Assembly (NCBI RefSeq): GCF_001680005.1
Contig: NC_033564.1
Span: 2,418,001-2,482,000, forward strand
Length of the DNA: 64,000 nt
Origin: Plasmodium coatneyi
Lineage: Eukaryota > Apicomplexa > Aconoidasida > Haemosporida > Plasmodiidae
Direction: 5' to 3'
Shown: piece after piece, positions 33,750 to 46,498 of the stretch
Numbering within the stretch: position 1 is the first letter of the stretch
How the letters are laid out: every line of letters starts with the position of its first letter
Notes under the pieces: model-generated
Databases searched by the model: none
What the model was told of the DNA's origin: nothing
The model's input: only the letters and a program-made list of their open reading frames with translations
Made by a program: the position numbers and the translations under genes

Positions 33750-36030
33750 GCATTAAGAATCCAGAAGAATGATTACCTGGATATAGTATCGATGTGCCTG
33801 GATTTTGAAGTAGTGATGACCATGGCACCAGTTCCCATAGTACTGTTATATGGATGTACTAGTGGTTGAGCTATAATAACGTGTATGAAGATGTGCATCC
33901 AGAATCCAGAAGAATGATTACCTGGATATAGTAGCGAAGTGCCTGGATTTTGAAGTATTGAGGAAGATGGCACTAGTTTCCATAGTACTGTTATATGGAT
34001 GTACTAGTGGTTGAGCTATAATAACGTGTTGGAAGATGTGCATCAAGAATCCAGAAGAATCATTGCCTGGATATTGAAGTAGTGATGACGATAGCACCAA
34101 TTCCCATAGTACTGTTATATGGATGTACTAGTGGTTGAGCTATACTAACGTGGGTGAAGATGTGCATCAAGAATCCAGAAGAATGATTGCCTGGATATAG
34201 TACCAAAATGCATGGATATTGAAGTATTGAGGACGATGGCAACAGTTCCCATAGTACTGTTATATGGATGTACTAGTGGTTGAGCTATACTAACGTGGGT
34301 GAAGATGTGCATCAAGAATCCAGAAGAATGATTGCCTGGATATTGAAGTAGTGATGACGATGGCACCAGTTCCCATAGTACTGTTATATGGATGTACTAG
34401 TGGTTGAGCTATAATAACGTGTATGAAGATGTGAATCAAGAATCCAGAAGAATGATTACCTGGATATAGTATCGATGTGCCTGGATTTTGAAGTAGTGAT
34501 GACGATGGCACCAATTCCCATAGTACTGTTATATGGATGTACTAATGGTTGAGCTATAATAACGTGTATGAAGATGTGCATCAAGAATCCAGAAGAATGA
34601 TTGCCTGGATATTGAAGTAGTGATGACGATGGCACCAGTTCCCATAGTACTGTTATATGGATGTACTAGTGGTTGAGCTATACTAACGTGGGTGAAGATG
34701 TGCATGAAGAATCCAGGAGAATGATTTGCCTGGATATTGAAATAGTGATGACGATGGCAACAGTTCCCATAGTACTGTTATAAGGATGTACTAGTGGTTG
34801 AGCTATTTAACGTGTTGGAAGATGTGCATGAAGAATCCAGAAGAATGATTGCCTGGATATTGAAGTATTGATGACGATGGCAACAGTTCCCATAGTACTG
34901 TTATATGGATGTACTAGTGGTTGAGCTACTTAACGTGTGTGAAGATGTGCATCAAGAATCCAGAAGAATGTTTGCCTGGATATTGAAGTATTGATGACGA
35001 TGGCACCAGTTCCCATAGTACTGTTATATGGATGTACTAGTGGTTAAACTATTTAACGTGTTGGAAGATGTGCCTGAAGAATCCAGAAGAATGATTACCT
35101 GGATATAGTACCGATGTGCTTGGTTTTTGAAGTATTGAGGATGATGGCACCAGTTCCTATAGTACTGTTATATGGATGTACTAGTGGTTGAGCTATTTAA
35201 GGTGTGTGAAGATGTGCATCAAGAATCCAGAAGAATGATTGCCTGGATATTGAAATAGTGATGACGATGGCAACAGTTCCCATACTACTGTTATATGAAT
35301 GTACTAGTGGTTGATTTATAATAACGTGTGTGAAGATGTGCATGAAGAATCCAGGAGAATGATTTGCCTGGATATTGAAGTATTGAGGATGATGGCACCA
35401 ATTCCCATAGTACAGTTATTTCGATGTACTAGTGGTTGAGCTATAATAACGTGTGTGAAGATGTGCATCAAGAATCCAGAAGAATGATTACCTGGATATT
35501 GAAGTATTGATGACGATGGCACCAGTTCCCATAGTACTGTTATATGGATGTACTAGTGGTTAAACTATTTAACGTGTTGGAAGATGTGCCTGAAGAATCC
35601 AGAAGAATGATTACCTGGATATATTACCGATGTGCCTGGATTTTGAAGTAGTGATGACGATGGCACCAGTTCCCATTGTACTGTTATATGGATGTACTAG
35701 TGGTTGAGCTATAATAACGTGTTGGAACATGTGAATCAAGAATCCAGAAGAATGATTACCTGGATATTGAACTAGTGATGACGATAGCACCAATTCCCAT
35801 AGTACTGTTATATGGATGTACTAGTGGTTGAGCTATTTATAACATGTGTGAGGATGTGCATGAAGAATCCAGAAGAATGATTGGCTGGATATAGTACCAA
35901 AGTGCCTGGATATTGAAGTATTCAGGACGATGGCACCAGTTCCCATAGTACTGTTATATGGATGTACTAATGGTTGAGCTATAATAATGTGTGTGAAGAT
36001 GTGCATCAAGTATCTAGAAGAATGATTGCC
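33750..36030. repeat. Satellite D: 124/145-bp repeat
   Basis: About 17 copies containing TACTGTTATATGGATGTACT and AGAATCCAGAAGAATGATT. Measured spacings between successive TACTGTTATATGG landmarks include 145, 124, 145 and 124 bp. The longer form carries an extra 21 bp of the type ATAGTATCGATGTGCCTGGAT. It is not open through in any frame. Confidence 0.95.
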
Positions 36031-38089
36031 TGGGTATAGTATCGTTATGTGCAACGTACACATATTTCTGCAGTACCATCCTATGAAGTGTACGGGCATT
36101 CCCAGAGAACTATTAGTAGTAGAATACCCCACCCCCGAGGAATGTCAACTGTAGTGATTATATAAATGTACCATGTGTAACTTTGACCAAGTTGGACACA
36201 GTTATCCATATTGTATAACGGATGGTTATTTTGGGTGAAGGGGAAGAAGAAAAAGATGGAGTAACAAGAATGTCAATAATGAAGTCTACACTTGGGAACA
36301 CTCAAAGACATCTGGCCCAGTTATTCATTTCGAAGGAGGAAGAAATGTATAAATAAAGAACCATATGAATGAACCGGAACTATCTGCAAATGTGAACATA
36401 GGGATATGAAGGGAAAAATACCAAGGGGCTTAACAAACCTTGACCAAGCAAGACCAAAACAACTGAACAGACAAAAGCACCTGAGGAAATCTGCGCAGAA
36501 TAGAGAATCAGGCAAGAAAGGCGAAGTGGGAACGTTTTAAAACACTTCGAAGGATATATATGGGAAAATGCTAAGAGAGGCTAATTTCCCATCAGATATG
36601 AGGAGAATTCATTCCGCACGCCCATCTCTATTCTAGGGTACTGCATTATCCGCAGCCGCAGAGAAATATGTGTAAGTACGGAACTGCTTACATATATTAA
36701 TTCGTGGAATGAACTTTTTTTTTCTGTTAGTATTCAATGCTATGGCTTGAATTACAAATTCTACTCTTTTTTTTTAGTGTAGCACTGCGACCTATTGTCC
36801 TATGTTATCTGTTTTTGATTTTATACATAAAAGTATATAATCATTTAAAGTTGATTTATTTTTTTTTTTCCATTTAAAGAATTTAATCTCTAGTTAAAAC
36901 AAATTTTGTTTTTGTAAAAATATAATACAACATTTTTTGGTGTAAAAAAGTACGGGCAAATTGCCACTCTGGGTGTTCTTATAGGGTTTAGGGTTTCAGT
37001 TTTCATTTATCATATTAATTCCTGAACGATCAGGAATATTTTTAAATATGTAACAAATATATACATAAAGGACAAGTATATACAATCATATATATACATC
37101 GCGTGTACATGAATCAGCTTCAATCTTGTGAAATGTTGGAAATATAAAATGAAGAGGAAAGCGTTTTGAATAATGAGTTCACGAAAAAATGTACGATAAA
37201 ATTTATAAAGTGAAAATATCAAGCTGCTATCATCATCACATCATGTATACTGAATACATTCACTCTTTTCCTCGCAATTGTGATAAAAACTGTGTTCGCG
37301 AAAAAAAAAATTTAAATAAAATTGATCAAATTGTGCTAACAATTTTATTAATAGGAAAGGATTAATGATTTACTACCTACTCGTAGTGCAATTTATAAAA
37401 TCCATTGAAGTTCCATGAGCCAGAACGCCATCCAGTAATTGTATATTTTTCTATACATTTATTTGTTCATTATATGATGAAAAAAAGAAAATAGAATTGC
37501 ATATTATTACAAATGTATATAATACCAAGTGCATTTCTTTTCCGGTTATTCTTTTAGCCTAATCCCAAGACATATATGTTTTGCTCGTATTCTTAATTCA
37601 AGTGGAATTCCTTTTTTTTTTTTTTTTTTATCTGTTAAACCTACACATATTATAATAACTGTGCTCGGAGTGGTATATTGGAAATAACGCAATATTATTT
37701 TCTTACAGCGGTATGCGTGTTCCAACATCCTTTTTGCATCATTTTGTGAAGTTAGCTCATTTAGTGGATATTTGTTTATGTAAATTATTGATATTTCCTT
37801 ATTGCTTGAAAAGTAAAAAGGGTATATAAGTGAAAATAAAATATGATAATAGTATTTCACTTCCCTCCATTAAGCGATATGCCATAATATGTTACTACGT
37901 TTACACTGCTTTATATTTCTTCCAATACTACAATTTGTATTCTTCTTAACTTCAAACATCAGTAAAGCCATATTTTGGAAATATTTTATAATTGAAAAAG
38001 TCGAAAATTTAAAGAATTCTCATATCATAATTTGACTTCATATTTATTTATTTTGTAAGAGAAAAGTTTCTTCCCTTTTTTTCCTTAGA
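36031..38089. other. Intergenic, no gene seen
   Basis: Unique AT-rich sequence between satellite D and the decayed KEEV gene. It contains a two-unit telomere-like motif at 36984-37000. No supported exon. Confidence 0.5.
36984..37000. repeat. Short telomere-like motif
   Basis: GGGTTTAGGGTTTCAG: one complete telomeric heptad plus a second partial one, in unique sequence. Confidence 0.6.
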
Positions 38090-41000
38090 TCAAATTTTTA
38101 TTTCATTAACAAATTGATTCCATTCTTCCTCGGTTAGGCGTTTTCCAGAATATGTTTTACACATTAAATTAATCACAACAGAATTATCCCTTTCCCAATG
38201 AGTCCTGTTCTTCCATTCTCGTCCTAAATATTCGTTTTCTTCAAAGAGAAAGCATTCCATGCGTTCTCTTCTTGGCCTACATATATATATTAAAATTGGC
38301 ACGGTATTATTTTCGACACTTGGTCATTTTTGAAAATTCTCATGTTATCACAAGTCCAAACAATTCAGAACCAGGACGCTCATGGTTCTTTCTTCCAGTG
38401 ATACATTAACAACTCCTTGATTTTCTTCTTTCTAAATTGTACCATATTTTTCACAAAAATACTAAACTATTTCTTCGAAGATGAGCCCTTTGAAGAACCT
38501 TTCGACTGTGAATCACCACCTGTGGATTTTGCTTTCGTGTTAAACCATTTTTTCCATTTACCGTCCTTACAATCTTCTTTTCTCAATGATGGAGTGTCTT
38601 CCTTTTTTGCTGGGCCTTTATTATGTCCCGAATATTTATTCTCTACTGTGCGCAACCAGTTCTCCCAATCTTCATTATTCTGCTTCACCCATTTTTCTCT
38701 TGCCTCATTTAATTTATCCCTCAATCCTTCCCAATCATCTTCTAAGCCTTCCTGGAATGGGCTCTCCTCTGTAATTAGTAATGGTCCTTTTGCAAAATCT
38801 TCAGGTTTTAAAGGAAACCCTGGGGTTTTGTCTCCTTCATCATCCGTTAATTTTTCTTTCTCCTTCTCCTCCTCCTCCTCCTCTTCCTTTTCTTCTTCTT
38901 TCTCCTCCTTTTCTTCTTTTACTACTTCCTTTACTTCTTCTTTTACTTCCTCCTATGTTTATTTCTTATTTTTCTTCCATTTCTTCCATTTCCCTCTTAG
39001 TCCGCCTTTTACTTCTTTCTTAACTTCTTCTTTTACTTCTTCCTTGACTTCTTCTTTTACTTCTTCCTTGACTTCTTCTTTTACTTCTTCCTTTACTTCT
39101 TCCTTGACTTCTTCTTTTACTTCTTCTTTTACTTCTTCCTTGACTTCTTCTTTTACTTCTTCTTTTACTTCTTCCTTGACTTCTTCTTTTACTTCTTCCT
39201 TTACCTCTTCTTTTACTTCTTCCTTGATTTCTTCTTTTACTTCTTCCTTTACTTCTTCCTTTACTTCTTCCTTTACTTCCTCCTTTGTTTGTTTCTTATT
39301 TTTCTTCCATTTCTTCCATTTCGCACTTATTCCGCTTTTTAGTTCTTTTTTAACTTCTTCTTTTACTTCTTCCTTAACTTCTTCTTTTACTTCTTCCTTT
39401 ACTTCTTCTTTTATTTCTTCCTTTACTTCCTCCTTTACTTCTTCCTTAAGTTCTTCCTTTACCTCTTCTTTTACTTCTTCCTTAACTTCTTCCTTTACCT
39501 CTTCTTTTACTTCTTCCTTAACTTCTTCCTTTACCTCTTCTTTTACTTCTTCCTTGACTTCTTCTTTTACTTCTTCCTTTACTTCTTCCTTGACTTCTTC
39601 TTTTACTTCTTCTTTTACTTCTTCCTTGACTTCTTCTTTTACTTCTTCTTTTACTTCTTCCTTGACTTCTTCCTTTACTTCTTCTTTTACTTCTTCCTTT
39701 ACTTCCTCCTTTGTTTGTTTCTTATTTTTCTTCCATTTCTTCCATTTCGCACTTATTCCGCTTTTTAGTTCTTTTTTAACTTCTTCTTTTACTTCTTCCT
39801 TAACTTCTTCTTTTACTTCTTCCTTTACTTCTTCTTTTATTTCTTCCTTTACTTCCTCCTTTACTTCTTCCTTAAGTTCTTCCTTTACCTCTTCTTTTAC
39901 TTCTTCCTTAACTTCTTCCTTTACCTCTTCTTTTACTTCTTCCTTAACTTCTTCCTTTACCTCTTCTTTTACTTCTTCCTTGACTTCTTCTTTTACTTCT
40001 TCCTTGACTTCTTCTTTTACTTCTTCCTTTACTTCTTCCTTGACTTCTTCTTTTACTTCTTCTTTTACTTCTTCCTTGACTTCTTCCTTTACTTCTTCTT
40101 TTACTTCTTCCTTGACTTCTTCCTTTACTTCTTCTTTTACTTCTTCCTTGACTTCTTCCTTTACTTCTTCTTTTACTTCTTCCTTGACTTCTTCCTTTAC
40201 TTCTTCTTTTACTTCTTCCTTTACTTCTTCTTTTACTTCTTCCTTGACTTCTTCCTTTACTTCTTCTTTTACTTCTTCCTTTACTTCCTCCTTTGTTTGT
40301 TTCTTATTTTTCTTCCATTTCTTCCATTTCGCACTTATTCCGCTTTTTAGTTCTTTTTTAACTTCTTCTTTTACTTCTTCCTTTACTTCTTCTTTTACTT
40401 CTTCCTTTACTTCTTCCTTTACCTCTTCTTTTATTTGTTCCTTAACTTCTTCCTTTACCTCTTCTTTTACTTCTTCCTTTACCTCTTCTTTTACTTCTTC
40501 CTTTACTTCTTCTTTTACTTCTTCCTTTACTTCTTCTTTTACATCTTCCTCTTCTTCTTCTTCTTCTTCTTCTTCTTTTACTTCTTCCTTGTCTTCTTCT
40601 TTTACTTCTTCCTTTACTTCCTCCTTTGTTTGTTTCTTATTTTTCTTCCATTTCTTCCATTTCGCACTTATTCCGCTTTTTAGTTCTTTTTTAACTTCTT
40701 CTTTTACTTCTTCCTTTACTTCTTCCTTTACTTCTTCTTTTACTTCTTCCTTTACTTCTTCCTTTACTTCTTCCTTTACCTCTTCTTTTATTTGTTCCTT
40801 AACTTCTTCCTTTACCTCTTCTTTTACTTCTTCCTTAACTTCTTCCTTTACTTCTTCCTTTACTTCCTCCTTTGTTTGTTTCTTATTTTTCTTCCATTTC
40901 TTCCACTTCGCTTTTAGTCCGCTTTTTAGTTCTTTTTTAACTTCTTCCTTTACCTCTTCTTTTACTTCTTCCTTTACTTCTTCTTTTACTTCTTCCTTTA

Positions 41001-42341
41001 CTTCTTCTTTTACTTCTTCTTTTACTTCTTCTTTTACTTCTTCTTTTACTTCTTCTTTTACTTCTTCTTTTACTTCTTCCTTGACTTCTTCTTTTACTTC
41101 TTCTTTTACTTCTTCCTTACTTCTTCTTTTACTTCTTCTTTTACTTCTTCCTTGACTTCTTCTTTTACTTCTTCTTTTACTTCTTCCTTGACTTCTTCTT
41201 TTACTTCTTCCTTGACTTCTTCTTTTACTTCTTCTTTTACTTCTTCCTTGACTTCTTCTTTTACTTCTTCCTTGACTTCTTCCTTGACTTCTTCCTTTAC
41301 CTCTTCTTTTACTTCTTCCTTAACTTCTTCCTTTACCTCTTCTTTTACTTCTTCCTTGACTTCTTCTTTTACTTCTTCTTTAACTTCTTCTTTTATTTCT
41401 TCCTTTACTTCCTCCTTTACTTCTTCCTTAACTTCTTCCTTTACCTCTTCTTTTACTTCTTCCTTAACTTCTTCCTTTACTTCTTCTTTTATTTCTTCCT
41501 TTACTTCCTCCTTTACTTCTTCCTTAACTTCTTCCTTTACCTCTTCTTTTACTTCTTCCTTAACTTCTTCCTTTACCTCTTCTTTTACTTCTTGCTTGAC
41601 TTCTTCTTTTACTTCTTCTTTTACTTCTTCCTTTACTTCTTCTTTTACTTCTTCCTTGACTTCTTCTTTTACTTCTTCTTTTACTTCTTCCTTTACTTCT
41701 TCCTTTACTTCTTCCTTTACTTCTTCCTTTACTTCTTCTTTTACTTCTTCTTTTACTTCTTCTTTTACCTCTTCTTTTACTTCTTCTTTTACTTCTTCTT
41801 TTACTTCTTCTTTTACTTCTTCTTTTACTTCTTCTTTTACTTCTTCTTTTACTTCTTGCTTGACTTGTTCTTTTACTTCTTCTTTTACTTCTTCCTTGAC
41901 TTCTTCCTTTACTTCTTCTTTTACTTCTTCCTTGACTTCTTCCTTTACTTCTTCTTTTACTTCTTCTTTTACTTCTTCCTTTACTTCTTCTTTTACTTCT
42001 TGCTTGACTTCTTCTTTTACTTCTTCTTTTACTTCTTCTTTTACTTCTTCCTTGACTTCTTCCTTTACTTCTTCTTTTACTTCTTCTTTTACCTCTTCTT
42101 TTACTTCTTCTTTTACCTCTTCTTTTACTTCTTCCTTTACTTCTTCCTTGACTTCTTCTTTTACTTCTTCTTTTACTTCTGGCTTTTCCTCGTCATCTTT
42201 TTCCCCTTCCCCGTCTCCTTCTAATTCTAATAATTCTCCTGCCCCGGGAGGTCCCGTAGTTCCTCCTAACTCCAAATCGTCGCTTGTAGGATCCAACACC
42301 CTCACACCATCATCCCCAGTATTTTCTAATTCCCACTCGTG
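38090..42341 (-). pseudogene. KEEV-repeat exported/Trp-rich-like protein gene, disrupted
   Basis: Coding runs on the minus strand. An exon starts after acceptor CTACAG at 42341 (HEWELENTGDD, then an acidic Gly/Glu segment) and enters a long run of KEEV tetrapeptides. One base is missing from a 12-bp unit near 41118, so the frame ends at 41106. The shifted frame then stays open from about 41117 to 38962. It carries further KEEV blocks and several copies of a Trp/Lys insert (AKWKKWKKNKKQTKEEV). There two codons that are CAA and AAG in sister copies are TAA and TAG (38959-38961 and 38953-38955). It reopens to 38467 with an acidic then Trp-containing tail (NEDWENWLRTVENKY, KWKKWFNTKAKS). A further Trp-containing remnant lies at 38090-38280 (EYLGREWKNRTHWERDNS). 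No 5' signal exon could be joined in phase. It is probably a decayed exported or tryptophan-rich antigen; the family is uncertain. Confidence 0.65.
38870..42185. repeat. 12-bp KEEV coding repeat, about 3.3 kb
   Basis: Units of ACTTCTTCTTTT / ACTTCTTCCTTG on the plus strand (AAAGAAGAAGTA on minus, read KEEV). It is interrupted about six times by a conserved insert of about 90 bp (TTGTTTGTTTCTTATTTTTC ... CCGCTTTTTAGTTC). The plus strand is about nine-tenths pyrimidine, making a very long polypurine/polypyrimidine tract. Confidence 0.95.
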
Positions 42342-43611
42342 CTGTAGAAAAACAACAAAAAAAAAAAAAAATTTTTCAATATTGTTCTCATGTAAATTTA
42401 AATAATCCCAATTAACTAATATAATTTATGAATATATATGTATATATAACACTTATTATATATTTCTTTTATCCTACTTTTGTGGCATGAATTGAAAGAA
42501 CAGCAGAAGATATAATAAGTAACCTTATATATTGATATGAAACCATAGTTGTAAGCTTTACTCTTCTTATATAATAACTCTGGGTTCTTCTTTTTTTTTA
42601 CTTTCAAATTAAAAAAGAATAATGTTTCATTAGGTAATATAATTATATTCTTCCATGTGTACTTTTTTTTAGCTATTCAATAGAATAAATTTTTTTCTTA
42701 TATTTAAAATTAGAAGGTATTCTCTGTCTATACAAATATTAGTATAATAGTATAATTAATAACTAAACCCATATATTTATTAGGTAAAATAAATTCATTA
42801 TTTCTGAATTCTTATTAAATAGTAAGGAACAGAAAAAATTAAAAAATATGAATTATTACATAATTCATGAAAATGTAAAGCAGTAAAAAAATAAGGACTA
42901 AAAAATAATATGAAAAAATATATAAATTATTGATATTTTTTCGTGTAAAAATCTCTATACATAGCTATAAAAAATTCAATTAAAAGAAAAAAAAATATTA
43001 TATATATTCAAAATAATATGGTCAATTTTGTAGCAACTTCCTTGGAATATTCATGGACGCCATAAATAAAAAATGTTTCGCATACGTATATTTCTATTGT
43101 TCTATTAAATGAATTCTTTCCTAAATGTAAAATGAATTTATATATTCAATTATTTATCACGCTTGATTAAAGTTTTCACTTAAAGAATACAAAATGAAAA
43201 AAAATTAAGAAAAATGGATAAACAAAAAAGAAAAAAAAAAAAAAAAAAAGAAAGAAGGAAATATGCATGCAGGGATTTACGTACGCTGCGTACGAGATTG
43301 TATGGGCAAGCATGTACGATACCCCACATGATGTGAAAGCATGACATGTATCCGAGATGATTCATTCTGCCCAAGACCAGATACAAGTGCCGTAGGGCAC
43401 AAAAGTACAGAATATAATGAATAATATATCTAATACATGCAAGCCCCTATGCGCAACTGAAGTAACGCGACATACAGCATGCAACTCAAAGTCCTTACAT
43501 TATATTATCATGCAACCCTTTTTTTTCTATGACTTCATTTTAAAGGGGATATAAAGCAGAAATAACAAAAAGGATTAGATTACTCCCTTGGAGGAAAAAA
43601 ATACCTGTGCC

Positions 43612-43782
43612 CTTCTTTCCATTTGCTCTTACTTTCTTCACTAGCTAGTGCTCTGTTGCCGCTGTCCTTTTGGTTTCTCTTGCCACACTGGGTGCCCTTT
43701 AGCAGTTTTGCCTTGAATAACCCTTTGTGAAGCAATAACTGGTTATTTCTGAGTTGTATTAGGTTTTTGGAGGGATCTTCTA
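43612..43782 (-). other. Possible orphan exon of an exported protein
   Basis: On the minus strand, after acceptor TATAG, one frame is open for about 57 residues. It reads DPSKNLIQLRNNQLLLHKGL ... NRALASEES and ends at a possible donor GGTATT. RALAS resembles but does not match the PEXEL motif. The phase does not fit the KEEV exon at 42341, so it may be a relic or need an unseen exon. Confidence 0.35.
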
Positions 43783-43926
43783 TATGAAGAAAAAAAAAAA
43801 AAAAAAAGACTAAATTAAAAGTACATTACGGTACAAATTAAAAAGAAATTATGTATGAAAAAATACCGAAATAATTATTTCTTTCGTTTTAAAAATAGGG
43901 GCCGTTTCAATTTGAAATAATGCATA

Positions 43927-43945
43927 GGGGTTAGGTTTCAGGGTT
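43927..43945. repeat. Short telomere-like block
   Basis: GGGGTTAGGTTTCAGGGTTA: degenerate telomeric heptads in the same orientation as the block at 50.3 kb. Confidence 0.6.
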
Positions 43946-44011
43946 AAGATTTTAGATTTAATGTTTTCCCTTATAGTAAGACATCATATATAGGAGTATG
44001 TGTATCTTACC

Positions 44012-44140
44012 TTTTTATAACATTCATACACTCTTCGTACAAATCTTCATTGATACGTACTGCGTGCCTCAGTATGTATCGTTTTAAATGGGAAGTACGC
44101 TCACTCCATGTTTTATATAAAGATATGAAAATTTTTTTCC
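44012..44140 (-). other. Possible orphan exon
   Basis: The minus-strand frame encodes a basic helical stretch (SLYKTWSERTSHLKRYILRH, then EDLYEECMNVIKR) and ends exactly at a good donor, GTAAGA. An in-frame TAA lies upstream. It cannot be joined in phase to the exon-like piece at 43.6 kb, so it is low-confidence. Confidence 0.3.
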
Positions 44141-46498
44141 TTATTTTTTACGTATATTGTACCAAGAAATAAGAAGTTTTCTATACTGACGTACGAAGAT
44201 TTTTTGATTTCTTCTGTACTTTTTAAGGAACAAGTGAATTATATGATAACATAATTTTCATGGATAATTCTTAAAAAAAAGGAAAAAAGGTACTTTATCC
44301 ATTGAAAAAAAGAAAACGTGTTATAGTTGTTATGTGTGATAGTCATATTATATTTTGAGGATTATACATATTCAGCATGTTACATATCAGGGGTTATAGT
44401 GTTTATAGTTATAGAAACATTTGATAGTCATATTAGTCTCTGTAACAACACTAGCATATATTTATATACGCGCATAAGGAAAAGGAGTTAAATAGAATAA
44501 ATATTTAGACTGAAAAGAAATAAGTACAGATTTTCTTGGGGAATATATAAACTATATAGTACTATCACCAAACTTGGAAAAATATATATATATTTAAAGA
44601 AATTATAAAAATATGAATATACTTCTTAGGGCCCCTTTTTCCTTATTTTCTCTCAATACCTAAAGGAAAATATAAGTACATCCTATTTAATAGATCAAAA
44701 ATTCATTTCACAGAAATAACCACACCTCTGTTATAGGTGTGTAGGATCTTTTTTTAACGGCCACCATTGTAATTTCCCTTAAGAAATATATACGATTTTG
44801 TAAAGAACGTAAATTAAATATATCAAAATGTACCTTTTAGAAATAACCTTCCTTTTATTTATCACTCTTATATTTATATAGTACATACATTAGTATATGA
44901 AATGTTCTCCAATGTACCATATTACCTTTTATATGTACTGTGAGCATGTCTAAACTGCGGCCTCCCTTTTTTTTCTCTTCACTCTTATAATATGTAATAG
45001 AATTCTCTTAATAGTATTCTTTTTGATTTATTATAAATAATACCAGAATACTATTTTTCCCATAATAACTTGAAAACTGAATGACAAAAAGTGAGCGCTT
45101 CCCACATGCTTATTTTTTTTTCTTCCCATTGTTCGCGGTGCATAGCCGAAACTGTGTAACCCACCCGCTTACATCAAGTAATTGCACAAATTGCGGCATG
45201 TCCGCCCCTTTGCAGTTCCTAAGTGAAGCATATCTGAACAATTTGTTACGCTGAAGGGAGAGAACGAAACACCAGGTTGATTTTCTTCTTCAAAAATGAG
45301 CTTACCCCACGTCGATACATTCAAAGTGTAAATGGTTGTGCCTCGTATAAGGCATTATTAACGAAAAAATGGGGGGGGGTATGCACGTAAATATATGTGT
45401 ACGTGTGAGTATGTTCTTTTTTTTACTCACTCCTTGATTTCAGTTCCCACAGAATGAACGTCCTCAGATGAGGTACGCTAACAAATCCATAGTAACATAT
45501 TACCCCCATTGGCTGCCTTTTCTATGGCAGTAAATTCGATAAAGTAGCCTTTGTTCCTTTTTTTTTCTTCTCATGTGGAATGGCAACAAACGAAACAATA
45601 CGTAGCTATAGGAAAGTAATGGAAAGAAAGAAAAAAAAATGAAAAAAGGAAAAAAAATTCACTTCCCCGCAAGGGACGAAGAGAGTTGTTCGCTCATATT
45701 CCGCTCGTCAAAAATTCCAATCGCTCGATTTGGAAGGTTTACCTCCCGTTGGTACAACTAGACCACTTCCGTTCGATTGGTAGTTTTTTTTTTTTTTTTT
45801 TTTTTTTTTAATCTGTGTACGGCCACTCAGTTTTTATGTTTTTTTTCCTTACATGCAGCATCACTCGTCATGCTTACAACAACATATGAACAGTGTTGAA
45901 AAGAAGGATGCATGACTGTGTGTGACGGAGCTGGTTTAAGGGTAAAGAGAGGCACACGATGAAGCAACCGCACAACAAACCATGTATGCACAAACACAAA
46001 TGTACTAGTGACGCATGTGTATACACATACAAGCGTAAACGAATTTATAGACATCTTTTATTTTTTTTTTTTTTCCGCGCTATTTGTACGATAAGTTAAA
46101 ATGGGCCACGCTTTAACGGTGGGCATTCGACGGATTTCTTGCAAACACACCAAGTAAGGTGCATATCGAGTGCCACACGTCGGAAGTTTGTTAACAAATT
46201 TAGGTTTAATTCTGGATGTGTGCATAACATGCGGGAAAAATCAAGCAAATTTTACTTGGCTGGAGTAGTAAAATAAAATAAAGGTAGGGACAAAACAAAG
46301 GAGAAAAAAAAAAATTTGTATAGGGAAAGAAGAGAAAATATTTTTGCCATAGGGAGCAGGGAATGGCATAATTCGGGAAATACGAAAAAAAAACGAAAGG
46401 GCGCACCTATGTGTAGGTACATTTTCCTTTACACATTTATCAGGAGATTCGAATTAATATTTTTTTTAGGGACGTTGTATAGGATACTCTTGATTTGT

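Larger units (their letters stand above)
42342..46498. other. Intergenic with possible orphan exons
   Basis: AT-rich region upstream of the KEEV pseudogene. Apart from the two exon-like pieces listed separately and a short telomere-like block at 43927-43945, I see no gene. Long homopolymers occur at 45785-45810 and elsewhere. Confidence 0.45.

Noticed and set aside
27420..36030. Possible centromere
   Set aside because: Plasmodium centromeres are a few kb of extremely AT-rich sequence. These arrays have distinct units and moderate GC, so I have no support for the call.
38417..41155. 912-residue plus-strand open frame of TSSF repeats
   Set aside because: It is the reverse reading of the 12-bp KEEV unit. 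The minus strand has the splice acceptor, acidic lead-in and Trp-rich tail, while the plus strand has no signal, splice or domain support.
41152..42405. Plus-strand open frames (TSSF and FFYFFL repeats) over the upper KEEV array
   Set aside because: Reverse-strand by-products of the same 12-bp repeat.
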